Assembly: GCF_001310815.1 (NCBI RefSeq) | Contig: NZ_BAZK01000030.1 | Location: 1-57,366, forward strand | DNA from: Pseudovibrio denitrificans JCM 12308 | Lineage (GTDB): Bacteria; Pseudomonadota; Alphaproteobacteria; Rhizobiales; Stappiaceae | Length of the DNA: 57,366 bases | Direction: 5' to 3' | Shown here: in pieces, positions 36,736-44,578 of the stretch | How the letters are laid out: every line of letters starts with the position of its first letter | How positions within the stretch are numbered: the first letter of the stretch is position 1 | The notes under the pieces: generated by a model | The model's database searches: none | What the model was told of the DNA's origin: nothing | The model's input: the letters and a program-made list of their open reading frames with translations, nothing else | Program-made: the position numbers and the translations under genes

Positions 36736-36951
36736 ATGGCGTTAAATGAGAAAGCGTATCACAATCAAAAAAGTGGTTTTACGATTGCTCATATGACGGA
36801 AGACGAGCGCGGTGCCGCAGCTGTTGAATACGCCATTCTCGCCGGTTTGATTGTTCTTGCCATTGTTGCAAGCCTGACTGCAATCAGCAGCACGATCTCC
36901 GACAACTTTCAGTTCATTTCTGACACTCTGCTGTCTGCTGTATCCGGCTAA
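36736..36951 (+). CDS. Flp/Fap-family pilin subunit
   Basis: A 71-residue type IVb pilin precursor. After a polar leader the sequence TEDERGAAAVEYAILAGLIVLAIVASLTAIS is the standard Flp motif; cleavage is expected after the Gly of RGAAAVEY, leaving a mature pilin of about 45 residues with a buried Glu-Tyr pair. No tad/cpa assembly gene is nearby, so this is a solitary pilin gene inside a core region. It starts 29 bases after mutT and converges with the methyltransferase gene. Confidence 0.92.
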   Translation: MALNEKAYHNQKSGFTIAHMTEDERGAAAVEYAILAGLIVLAIVASLTAISSTISDNFQFISDTLLSAVSG

Positions 36952-36952
36952 A

Positions 36953-37837
36953 TCAGGATTTGATCTCTTTCGTTCCCAATGCTTCGGCCAGGCTGTGTTT
37001 TGCAGAGCCTGGCTTTAATGGTTTTTGTTGGGATTCGTGTGGAGCCCAGCCGGAGAGGGATGCGAAGGTGAAGGTGGCGTGGATGCGGCCGTCAGCGTCT
37101 GAGTAATCTTGAGCGTAGATCTCCGCAGCTCTCATAAACACCTTCTTGCTTGTTAGGGTCTTCAGACGTTCTTTGAGAGGGTTTGTTGTACCCATTGCAC
37201 GTAGATCTCGGATCAGATCGAACATGGTGTCATATCTGACAGTGAGGCGGTCAACATCGCTCACAGGAAGTGCGAAGCCTGCACGTTGGAGGAGGCCGCC
37301 CAGATCTCTGGTATCTGCAAACGGGATCACGCGTGGAGAGACGCCTTCGCTTACTTCCATTTCAGCGCGCATGAGACAGTCACGGAGCTCAGCCAGAGTA
37401 TCTGTTCCTAACAGAAGACCGAGGAAAAGACCGTCAGGCTTCAAGGATCGTTTAATCTGAATGAGGGTGCCTGGCAGATCGTCGAGCATTTGCAGATTCA
37501 AAGTGGAGACAATCAGGTCCACGCTTTCTGGTGCAAATGGCAGAACTGCGTCGTCCACGATCATGTCTGGCTTGGGGAGGTTCGGGTCGGCGGCGAAGAG
37601 ATCTGCGCGGAGAAGGTGTTTTACCTTTCCGGAACTCTTCAAGACCTCAAACACATGTCCGGTATGTCCACCTAGGTCGATACCGGTTTCAAACTCTCTG
37701 CTGATGAACTCCAGGCGGTCCTGAAGATCTGTAGCAGCTGCTTTCATGAGAAAGTCAGCGCCGTCTTGCGCTCTCTTTAACGCAGTCATGCGCCGGTGTG
37801 CGATGAGGTTACGATCAAAGAGAGTATGTTCGCTCAT
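36953..37837 (-). CDS. Methyltransferase, BioC/NDUFAF5-like
   Basis: A 294-residue SAM-dependent protein. It opens with LFDRNLIAHRRMTALKRAQDGADFLM, typical of the alphaproteobacterial relatives of mitochondrial NDUFAF5, with GIDLGGHTGHVFEVLKSS as motif I, SVDLIVSTLNLQMLDDLPGTLIQIKRSLKPDGLFLGLLLG in the middle and YDTMFDLIRDLRAMGTTN later. NDUFAF5 modifies an arginine in complex I subunit NDUFS7; the bacterial role is not known. It diverges from comF. Confidence 0.85.
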   Translation of the reverse strand: MSEHTLFDRNLIAHRRMTALKRAQDGADFLMKAAATDLQDRLEFISREFETGIDLGGHTGHVFEVLKSSGKVKHLLRADLFAADPNLPKPDMIVDDAVLPFAPESVDLIVSTLNLQMLDDLPGTLIQIKRSLKPDGLFLGLLLGTDTLAELRDCLMRAEMEVSEGVSPRVIPFADTRDLGGLLQRAGFALPVSDVDRLTVRYDTMFDLIRDLRAMGTTNPLKERLKTLTSKKVFMRAAEIYAQDYSDADGRIHATFTFASLSGWAPHESQQKPLKPGSAKHSLAEALGTKEIKS

Positions 37838-37963
37838 GAGGGCGCCTTTGGCCAGAGTGTGCTGTGCGCACTATTGGAAGTTATATCCCCATTGAACATG
37901 GGGTGATGTCCATGGAAGGCTTTGTTAGCCTAATTCATCTGCAGATATATACGGTGAGCATAG

Positions 37964-38809
37964 ATGGGCGACAAGTTTTCTTCTCTGGAATGGTTGCCTG
38001 ATGCAGTGGAAAGAGCAGAGCTGCCTGACAAGCACCGATTGAAAGATCTCAAGCTGCTTCCTTATTTGAAGCGTAGCCTCAGTTTCGTTTTGGATGCATT
38101 GTTTCCTCACTGCTGCCCGGTTTGTAGCGAGCTGGTGCAAGGTGAGGGAGGCTTGTGTCTGTCGTGTTGGCAGAAGCTTGATTTGATTTCAGCGCCATAC
38201 TGCGAGCGGCTCGGAGTGCTTTTACATTATGAACTTGGCCCAAATGCCTGGAGCGCAGCTGCGCTTGTAAACCCTCCTGATTATGAGCGGGCGCGGGCTG
38301 CGGCTTTGTATAATGGGCCGGCACAAGAGCTGGTGAAGCGCTTCAAGTTCTATGGTGAGATCCGATTATCCAAGTTTCTTGCGGGCTGCATGCTGAACCC
38401 AGGGGCAGACCTGGTTACAGCTGAGAGTTTTCTTGTTCCTGTTCCATTACATAGCTCACGATTGCGAGAGCGGACCTATAATCAGTCTGCTTTACTTGCT
38501 CGCGAGATACAAAAGCATCTTGGTGGGCGGAGTTTGCTGGATGGGTTGGTTCGCACGCGCAAGACCAATCAGCAGGTGGGGCTTAAGCGGGGAGCGCGGA
38601 CAGCTAATGTGAAAGGAGCCTTTGAAGTTTCAGAGTATTTTCTTGCGAAGGTTTCCGGTGCGCATGTGGTGTTGGTTGATGATGTGCTGACAACCGGTGC
38701 AACTGTTGAAGAGTGCACGCGTGTTTTGAAAGCAGCGGGTGCAAAGCAAGTTGATGTACTGGTTTTTGCGCTGGTAGATCCTGAAAATCTGTCTGACTAT
38801 AATGCTTAG
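37964..38809 (+). CDS. ComF-family phosphoribosyltransferase-like protein
   Basis: A 281-residue protein. A zinc-binding region (HCCPVCSEL and GGLCLSCWQKL, four cysteines) lies near residues 48-67, then the phosphoribosyltransferase fold with VPVPLHSSRLRERTYNQSALLAREI, KTNQQVGLKRGAR and the PRPP motif HVVLVDDVLTTGATVEEC. ComF takes part in DNA uptake in competent bacteria; here it is most likely a conserved housekeeping homologue. It precedes grxC. Confidence 0.92.
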   Translation: MGDKFSSLEWLPDAVERAELPDKHRLKDLKLLPYLKRSLSFVLDALFPHCCPVCSELVQGEGGLCLSCWQKLDLISAPYCERLGVLLHYELGPNAWSAAALVNPPDYERARAAALYNGPAQELVKRFKFYGEIRLSKFLAGCMLNPGADLVTAESFLVPVPLHSSRLRERTYNQSALLAREIQKHLGGRSLLDGLVRTRKTNQQVGLKRGARTANVKGAFEVSEYFLAKVSGAHVVLVDDVLTTGATVEECTRVLKAAGAKQVDVLVFALVDPENLSDYNA

Positions 38810-38963
38810 CTGCTGTTGAAACGGCGTTTTGTATGCTTGATATAACCAAGTGATCAACTTGAGTTGAGGTGGACTTGCGGTTTATTTGGCTGTGAGCCAT
38901 ATAGACTTCAGTTTTGATGGCTGAATTTTATTGGCCTTCGCTGTGTATCCAAAGGACAAAAAT

Positions 38964-39227
38964 ATGGCTCAAGTTACTATCTACACCCGTGACATGTGCG
39001 GTTACTGTGCTCGTGCAAAAAGACTTCTTGATGAGAAGGGTGTTGACTATAAAGAATTCAACTACAGCGAAGATCCTACAATCCGTAAGGAAATGATTTC
39101 CAAGGCGAACGGTGCGAACACCTTCCCGCAGATCTTCATTGGATCAGAGCATATTGGTGGTTGTGATGACCTGTTTGCGCTGGAGCGTCGTGGCCACTTG
39201 GATGGTCTGCTAAGTGCTGATATTTAA
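38964..39227 (+). CDS. grxC: Glutaredoxin 3
   Basis: An 87-residue dithiol glutaredoxin with active site CGYC (Cys12, Cys15), the glutathione-binding TFPQIFIG cis-proline loop and the GGCDDLFAL motif. It reduces disulfides and mixed disulfides with glutathione. ATG 38964 follows AAAGGACAAA; the frame extends upstream to 38931 without support. It lies between comF and a nitrilase gene in a conserved alphaproteobacterial order. Confidence 0.95.
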   Translation: MAQVTIYTRDMCGYCARAKRLLDEKGVDYKEFNYSEDPTIRKEMISKANGANTFPQIFIGSEHIGGCDDLFALERRGHLDGLLSADI

Positions 39228-39275
39228 AGAAGCTTAGGAAGCGTATTACACACTGCGCTTTGAAAGTGAGATTTG

Positions 39276-40130
39276 ATGACAAGTTTTGTGGCTGCATGTA
39301 TCCAGATGAGAACGGGACGAAACCCGCTCGAAAATCTTGATGTCTGTGAGGCGTTGGTTAGAGAAGCTGCTGCTGAAGGCGCGGTTTATGTGCAAACGCC
39401 TGAGATGACCAATGTGTTGGAACGTAGCCGCAAAGCACAACTTGCTGCCTCCAGTTTTGAAGAAGCTGATCCCTTCCTGAAGCGTCTGGGCATTCTAGCG
39501 AATGAGTTGAACATCTGGGTTCATATCGGGTCTCTGGCTATTCGGCTTGAAGATGACAAGCTGGCAAACCGTGGTTTTATGATTTCCCCGCGAGGTGAGG
39601 TCGTAATGCGTTATGACAAGATCCATATGTTCGATGTGGACTTGCCGAACGGTGAAAGCTGGCGTGAATCTGAAAGCTATAGTGCTGGCAGTGTCTCTCC
39701 AGTAGTTGATCTTGGTGTTGCCAAGGTTGGTATGGCTATCTGCTATGATATTCGTCAGCCAGCCCTGTTCCGTGAGCAGTCCAAAGCCGGTGCTCAAGTG
39801 TTGACTGGACCTGCTGCCTTTACCAAGCAAACAGGTGAGGCGCATTGGCATGTACTGCAAAGATCGCGTGCTATTGAAAACGGTGCTTTTGTTGTGACCG
39901 CTGCACAAGGTGGTGCGCATGAAGATGATCGCCAAACTTATGGGCACAGCCTGATAGTGGATCCGTGGGGCCGTGTGATTGCAGAACTGGATCATGATGA
40001 GCCGGGTGTATTGCTTGGTGAGCTTGATATGGCAAAGGTTGATGAAGCCCGCCGCCGCATTCCGGCAATTGAGAATGCACGAGATTTTTCCGTGGCCACG
40101 GTTTCCCTGAGTGGGGAGATGGTCAGGTGA
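39276..40130 (+). CDS. Carbon-nitrogen hydrolase, Nit-type
   Basis: A 284-residue nitrilase-superfamily amidase. The catalytic triad is visible: Glu43 in TPEMTN, Lys in MRYDKIHMFDVD and Cys in GMAICYDIRQPALFR. Closest to Nit1-like enzymes, which repair deaminated glutathione, a role that suits the neighbouring glutaredoxin gene. ATG 39276 is chosen over the TTG before it. The stop overlaps the next GTG start as GTGA. Confidence 0.9.
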   Translation: MTSFVAACIQMRTGRNPLENLDVCEALVREAAAEGAVYVQTPEMTNVLERSRKAQLAASSFEEADPFLKRLGILANELNIWVHIGSLAIRLEDDKLANRGFMISPRGEVVMRYDKIHMFDVDLPNGESWRESESYSAGSVSPVVDLGVAKVGMAICYDIRQPALFREQSKAGAQVLTGPAAFTKQTGEAHWHVLQRSRAIENGAFVVTAAQGGAHEDDRQTYGHSLIVDPWGRVIAELDHDEPGVLLGELDMAKVDEARRRIPAIENARDFSVATVSLSGEMVR

Positions 40131-40696
40131 TTAATTACTCTCTCGCCTGTGATAATGGGCATGAGTTTGATGGCTGGTTTCGGAATTCTGGCGACTACGA
40201 CAAGCAGAAAGAAATGGGGCTGGTCACGTGCCCGTTCTGTGACAGTTCAGAAGTCCATAAACGCTTAATGGCGCCAAATGTGTCGACCTCGCGAAGCCAG
40301 AAGAAGGCGCAGGTTGAACATCAGGCTGCGAAAGCTGTTGCAGCAGCTCAGGCGAAAGCATCGGAAGCTGCGGTCGCGAAAGAACAGCAACCGGCTGCCG
40401 CCGCTCCTGCGAGTTCAGAGCAGGCTGTAGCGACGTCGGCATCCAATGTTGATCTGCAGAAAGTTCCTGAAAAAGCGAAGGAGCTGGTGGAAGCTCTACG
40501 AGAGTTCCGCAAACAGGTCGTTTCCAACTCTGAGTATGTTGGCGACAAGTTTGCTGAAGAGGCACGCAAGATCCACTATGGCGAGAGCGAAGAGCGCGGG
40601 ATTTACGGTGAAACGACACCGGACGACGCGAAAGAGCTTTTGGAAGAGGGCATTGAGCTGATGCCGCTTCCTGTTTTGCCGGAAGATCGCAACTGA
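40127..40696 (+). CDS. DUF1178-family protein with GTG start
   Basis: A 189-residue protein. The N-terminus is a small zinc-ribbon-like unit (SLACDNGHEFDGWFRNSGDYDKQ, then TCPFCDSSEVHKRLMAPNVSTS, three cysteines plus His), then an Ala/Gln-rich low-complexity linker (about residues 65-105) and a C-terminal part with AEEARKIHYGESEERGIYGETTPDDAKELLEEGIEL, the DUF1178 signature. Function unknown. The GTG overlaps the nitrilase stop, so the pair is coupled. A terminator follows. Confidence 0.93.
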   Translation: MINYSLACDNGHEFDGWFRNSGDYDKQKEMGLVTCPFCDSSEVHKRLMAPNVSTSRSQKKAQVEHQAAKAVAAAQAKASEAAVAKEQQPAAAAPASSEQAVATSASNVDLQKVPEKAKELVEALREFRKQVVSNSEYVGDKFAEEARKIHYGESEERGIYGETTPDDAKELLEEGIELMPLPVLPEDRN

Positions 40697-40725
40697 TTGG
40701 CTGCAGATTGAATAGCAGACAAACG

Positions 40726-40753
40726 AAAGGCGCCTCGTTTAGGGCGCCTTTTT
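40726..40753 (+). terminator. Rho-independent terminator after the DUF1178 gene
   Basis: AAGGCGCC pairs with GGCGCCTT across an 8-base loop, flanked by A and T runs, so it can serve both converging genes. Confidence 0.9.
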
Positions 40754-40767
40754 CATTTCTCGCTCAC

Positions 40768-41337
40768 TCAGGCTGAAACGCCTTTTTTGCCCGGGGCTCG
40801 GGATGCGGAAGGTTTGTCCGCATTCTTTGCGCGTGTCCGGGTGCTGGTGGATTTGCGAGGCACTCGGCGACGTGGTTTGGCAGGTACCTTTGTTGGAGCA
40901 GCCTGAGCCATTGCTTTGAGATCATCAATGCTGGTGAGCGCTTCCGAGGTTGCCTTTTGAGTTTTGGAAACTGTGCCCTTCATCGTTGAGGACATCTGGT
41001 TCATCTGGCGGGCGCCTTCCTGGCGGCAATCTTCGAAAGCTTGCTGCATGAAGTCACTGGTGAGTTTTGAAAGCTCAATGCCTGTTGGGCAATCCCAGAT
41101 CTCCTGAATGAAATCGGTGTTGGCTTTCATGCGTTTGTTGAAGAATGCGATGTTGGCAGCCATGATTGCCTGATAGCTTTCAAGCATGGCTTTGTTGTTG
41201 GAGATTGCATGCTCCAAAGCCGTATTGGATAGTTGATCTCCACCCTGCGCCCAGAACCAGCCTTGCCAAGGCATTCCATCTGCAGCAACGGTCCAGCGGT
41301 CCATTGCTTCCTTCATCTCTTTGTCCATGTTCAGCAT
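40768..41337 (-). CDS. Phasin-like protein with a basic tail
   Basis: A 189-residue protein. Residues 45-130 are helical and resemble phasin-family granule proteins (NNKAMLESYQAIMAANIAFFNKRMKANTDFIQEIWDCPTGIELSKLTSDFMQQAFED). The last 45 residues are Lys/Arg/Pro/Ser-rich (KPRRRVPRKSTSTRTRAKNADK), like the DNA-binding tails of PhaF-type phasins. It may coat polyhydroxyalkanoate granules and tether them to DNA. No polymer synthesis gene is nearby. ATG 41337 has GGAGGAG upstream. The 221 bases to the next gene show nothing I can support. Confidence 0.7.
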   Translation of the reverse strand: MLNMDKEMKEAMDRWTVAADGMPWQGWFWAQGGDQLSNTALEHAISNNKAMLESYQAIMAANIAFFNKRMKANTDFIQEIWDCPTGIELSKLTSDFMQQAFEDCRQEGARQMNQMSSTMKGTVSKTQKATSEALTSIDDLKAMAQAAPTKVPAKPRRRVPRKSTSTRTRAKNADKPSASRAPGKKGVSA

Positions 41338-41558
41338 CGTGTCTCCTCCGGACTCCGATCAAGTTCTCGGGCGGCGATTTAGGTTTTGAGACAATAAATT
41401 TCGAGCGATCAGGGATTTTGGAAGAAGCTCGTTTGCCGGTAACTTACGCCGCGTACACCCTCCTGTTTATAGGCGCTAATATTGGCAAAAGGATATTCTG
41501 GATTCTAAGGGATTTCAGCGGCTTTTTTCTGAAGGACTTGTTAACCTTGGGGGTGCTG

Positions 41559-42272
41559 CTATGCAGCTAACCAGTCCTGAACGAGCTCGCTTGTATGAAC
41601 CGGGTGTTCCAGCGTCGACATGTGGCCGCAATCCGGGATGATGTGCAGTTTGCTGTTTGCGATTGCGTCATGCATTTCGCGGCATCTGTCGAGCGGGAGC
41701 AGGCTGTCCTCTTCGCCAGCGATGATCATGGTCGGGCACTGGATTGCCGGGAGGTTTGGCCTTTGATCGCGGCGATTGATGATGGCGGTTTGCTGCTTCA
41801 GGAAATCTTCAGGACCGATCTCGGCAGCCATATCGAAAACCACTTGTCTGAGAGCGGTGTCGTCATGGCGGGCAGGGTGGACGAGCTGCAGGTATTGCAT
41901 GGAGGCGATCTTGTGAAAGCCACCCTTCTTTGCAATTTCCATTTGTGTATGACGAAGCTGTGTTTGGGCTGCGGTGTCGTCTCTGGCGTTTGTGTTGACC
42001 AGCGCAAGGCGGCTGACACGTTCAGACGCCTGTCGAATCACCTCCAGGGCAACGTAACCACCCATGGACATGCCGAGGAGAGCGAATTTTTCAGGAGTGT
42101 GGTCCAGCAGTCTTTTTGCCATGGCTTCAATGGAATCCATGCCGCAGGTTTCCGCAATGATGATCGGATGCTCTTTCAGAGAGTTGATTTGAGGCCCGAA
42201 CAAAGCGCCAGTGCTGGTCAGGCCGGGAATGAAAACGACAGTTTCTGCTGTTGCTGTGTCTGGCATTTTCAT
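41559..42272 (-). CDS. Alpha/beta-fold hydrolase
   Basis: A 237-residue enzyme with TVVFIPGLTSTGALFG (oxyanion region), nucleophile elbow FALLGMSMGGYVALEV, Asp in IIAGEEDSLLPLDRC and His in IIPDCGHMSTLEHP. The substrate is not clear from sequence. It lies 26 bases downstream of ubiG and probably shares its transcript. Confidence 0.87.
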   Translation of the reverse strand: MKMPDTATAETVVFIPGLTSTGALFGPQINSLKEHPIIIAETCGMDSIEAMAKRLLDHTPEKFALLGMSMGGYVALEVIRQASERVSRLALVNTNARDDTAAQTQLRHTQMEIAKKGGFHKIASMQYLQLVHPARHDDTALRQVVFDMAAEIGPEDFLKQQTAIINRRDQRPNLPAIQCPTMIIAGEEDSLLPLDRCREMHDAIANSKLHIIPDCGHMSTLEHPVHTSELVQDWLAA

Positions 42273-42298
42273 TCTCCTTTTTGATTGGATGCCAGCTG

Positions 42299-43075
42299 CT
42301 ACTCTGGCTTCCGAGCTGTTACCATGTAGTTTACATCCAGATCGGTCGTTCTGGACCAGCTGTCTGTCAGTGGGTTGAAGCTGACGCCGCAGCGCTCATA
42401 GACGCTCATGCCGGATTCATTAAGCGGTGCTTCCAGCTCTTCCGGGCGAACCAGCTTTTCGTATTGGTGAGTGCCTTTTGGTAGCCAGCAGAGTACGCGT
42501 TCTGCTGCGACAATTGCGAGGGCGTAGGCTTTCAGAGTTCTGTTGATAGTTGCAACGAACATCATTCCACCGGGACGCACAAGATCTGCACAGGACTTCA
42601 TGAACAGTGGAACGTCTGCGACATGTTCTACCACTTCCATGTTGAGTACGATGTCGAACTGTTCACCTGCCTCAACGAGAGATTCAGCGGTTTGCGCGCG
42701 ATAGTCGATATCGAGGCCGGACTGCTGTGCATGAAGTGTGGCTACTTTAATGTTGGTCTCGGATGCGTCTGCTCCGACCACAGTTGCGCCCATGCGAGCC
42801 ATAGGTTCGGAGAGGAGGCCACCGCCGCAGCCGATGTCCAAAATACGTAGACCTTCTAAGGCTTTAGGGGATGTCTCATCCCGGCCAAAGTGGTCGCAGG
42901 CATACTCTTTAATATAGGAGATGCGGACTGGGCTGAATTTGTGGAGAGGACGGAATTTTCCAGTAGGGTCCCACCATTCCGATGCAATTGATGAGAAATG
43001 CGCAACTTCCGCCGGGTCGATTGTGGTTTGTGCCGGGTTTTTGGCGGCGTTGCTTGGTTTTTGCGCGGTGCTCAT
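42299..43075 (-). CDS. ubiG: Ubiquinone biosynthesis O-methyltransferase
   Basis: A 258-residue class I methyltransferase that performs both O-methylations of the ubiquinone ring. It has ASEWWDPTGKFRPLHKFSPVRISYI (UbiG opening), LRILDIGCGGGLLSEPMARMGA (motif I), FDIVLNMEVVEHVADVP and the UbiG-specific MFVATINRTLKAYALAIVAAE with LCWLPKGTHQYEKLVRPEEL. An extended N-terminus (PSNAAKNPAQTT) is unique to this copy. It diverges from lysC. Confidence 0.96.
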   Translation of the reverse strand: MSTAQKPSNAAKNPAQTTIDPAEVAHFSSIASEWWDPTGKFRPLHKFSPVRISYIKEYACDHFGRDETSPKALEGLRILDIGCGGGLLSEPMARMGATVVGADASETNIKVATLHAQQSGLDIDYRAQTAESLVEAGEQFDIVLNMEVVEHVADVPLFMKSCADLVRPGGMMFVATINRTLKAYALAIVAAERVLCWLPKGTHQYEKLVRPEELEAPLNESGMSVYERCGVSFNPLTDSWSRTTDLDVNYMVTARKPE

Positions 43076-43231
43076 AGCTCAACTCTCCACTTTCATCCCG
43101 GTACTGGTGGGTCTAATCGCGGTTTTTGTCAAGCCGCTGGTTGCGATAGAAGGGCGCTAGTTGTATGGATTAGCGCCGTTTGTAGTGATGATCGGTTCAT
43201 CACAAAGGCCCTCGGAGGAATTTGGGAAGCG

Positions 43232-44481
43232 ATGGCCCGTTTGGTTATGAAGTTTGGCGGCACCTCCGTTGCGACCTAGAGCGTATCAGAAATGTTGCGC
43301 GGCACGTGAAGCGTGAAGTGGAAGCAGGCAACCAGGTTGCCGTTGTTGTATCCGCGATGGCTGGTGTGACGAACACGCTGGTTGGCTACACGAAAGAAGC
43401 CGCAGCGCTGCATGATGCGCGTGAGTATGATGCGGTTGTTGCCTCAGGTGAGCAGGTGACTTCCGGCTTGTTGGCGATTGTGCTGCAAGATATGGGCGTG
43501 GATGCACGTTCCTGGCAGGGATGGCAAATTCCTATCCGCACGAATGAAGCCCACGGCGCAGCGCGTATTGAGAGTATTGAAGGTCAAACTCTCATTGAAC
43601 GCCTTGAGCGTGGACAGGTTGCAGTTTGCGCTGGTTTCCAGGGTGTAGCGCCTGACAACAGGCTGGCGACGCTTGGACGTGGTGGTTCTGACACCAGTGC
43701 GGTGGCGATTGCTGCGGCTATTCAGGCAGACCGCTGTGACATCTATACGGATGTGGACGGTGTTTATACCACTGACCCACGTGTGGTGGCCAAGGCGACG
43801 CGTCTGGAACGTGTTGCGTTTGAAGAGATGCTGGAAATGGCGTCTCTTGGTGCGAAGGTTTTGCAGGTCCGTTCTGTTGAGATGGCGATGGTTCACGGCG
43901 TTCGTACGTTTGTACGTTCCAGCTTTGATGATCCGGATGCTCCGCAGATTAGCGCTGACGGAACCCCTGTAGGTACACTTATTTGCGACGAGGACGAGAT
44001 TTTGGAACAACAAGTCGTCACTGGCATCGCTTACTCAAAAGACGAAGCACAGATTTCTATCCGCAACGTTGCTGACAAACCTGGCATTGCGTCCAGAGTA
44101 TTTGGCCCGTTGGCCGAAGGCAACATCAACGTAGACATGATCGTTCAGAACATCTCTCCAGATGGGAAGACGACCGATATCACCTTTACCGTTCCAGAGA
44201 GCGATTACGAGCGTGCGCGCAAGGTAATTGAGGAGAACGTCGAGGAAATCGGCTTCGAGAATATCGAAGGCGCTACTGATGTTGTAAAAGTTTCCGTAAT
44301 CGGCATGGGTATGCGTTCGCATGCCGGTGTTGCAGCCCAGTGTTTTGAAGGCCTGGCTAAGAAGGGGATTAACATCCGCGCGATTACGACATCTGAGATT
44401 AAAATCTCTGTTCTGATCGATTCCGCGTATACGGAACTTGCGGTTCGTACTCTCCATTCGCTATACGGACTTGACGGCTAG
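43232..44481 (+). CDS. lysC: Aspartate kinase (one frameshift near the start)
   Basis: The first enzyme of the aspartate pathway (lysine, threonine, methionine), 416 residues when repaired. ATG 43232 starts MARLVMKFGGTSVA, then the frame hits TAG; one missing G near 43273 shifts it to DLERIRNVARHVKREVEAG. Next come VVVSAMAGVTNTL, GRGGSDTSAVAIAAA, YTDVDGVYTTDPR and two ACT domains in the last 150 residues (EAQISIRNVADKPG, VSVIGMGMRSHAGVAAQCFE) that give feedback control by lysine and threonine. The ribosome site GGAGG lies 13 bases before the start, with GGGAAG nearer. Confidence 0.94.
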
Positions 44482-44503
44482 GTTTCCTACTGTCGAGAAT
44501 ATT

Positions 44504-44534
44504 GTTGTGTCTTGGACAACTTCCAAGGCACAAC
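44504..44534. promoter_or_regulatory. Hairpin in the lysC-ptsP gap
   Basis: GTTGTGTCTTGG pairs with CCAAGGCACAAC (one G-U pair) around a 7-base loop. No T-run follows, so it is more likely a processing or attenuating hairpin than a terminator. A shorter TGGCC/GGCCA stem follows. Confidence 0.5.
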
Positions 44535-44578
44535 GTGGCCTGTTAAAAAGGCCAGCAGAATTATAGGTAGGGCGGAGC

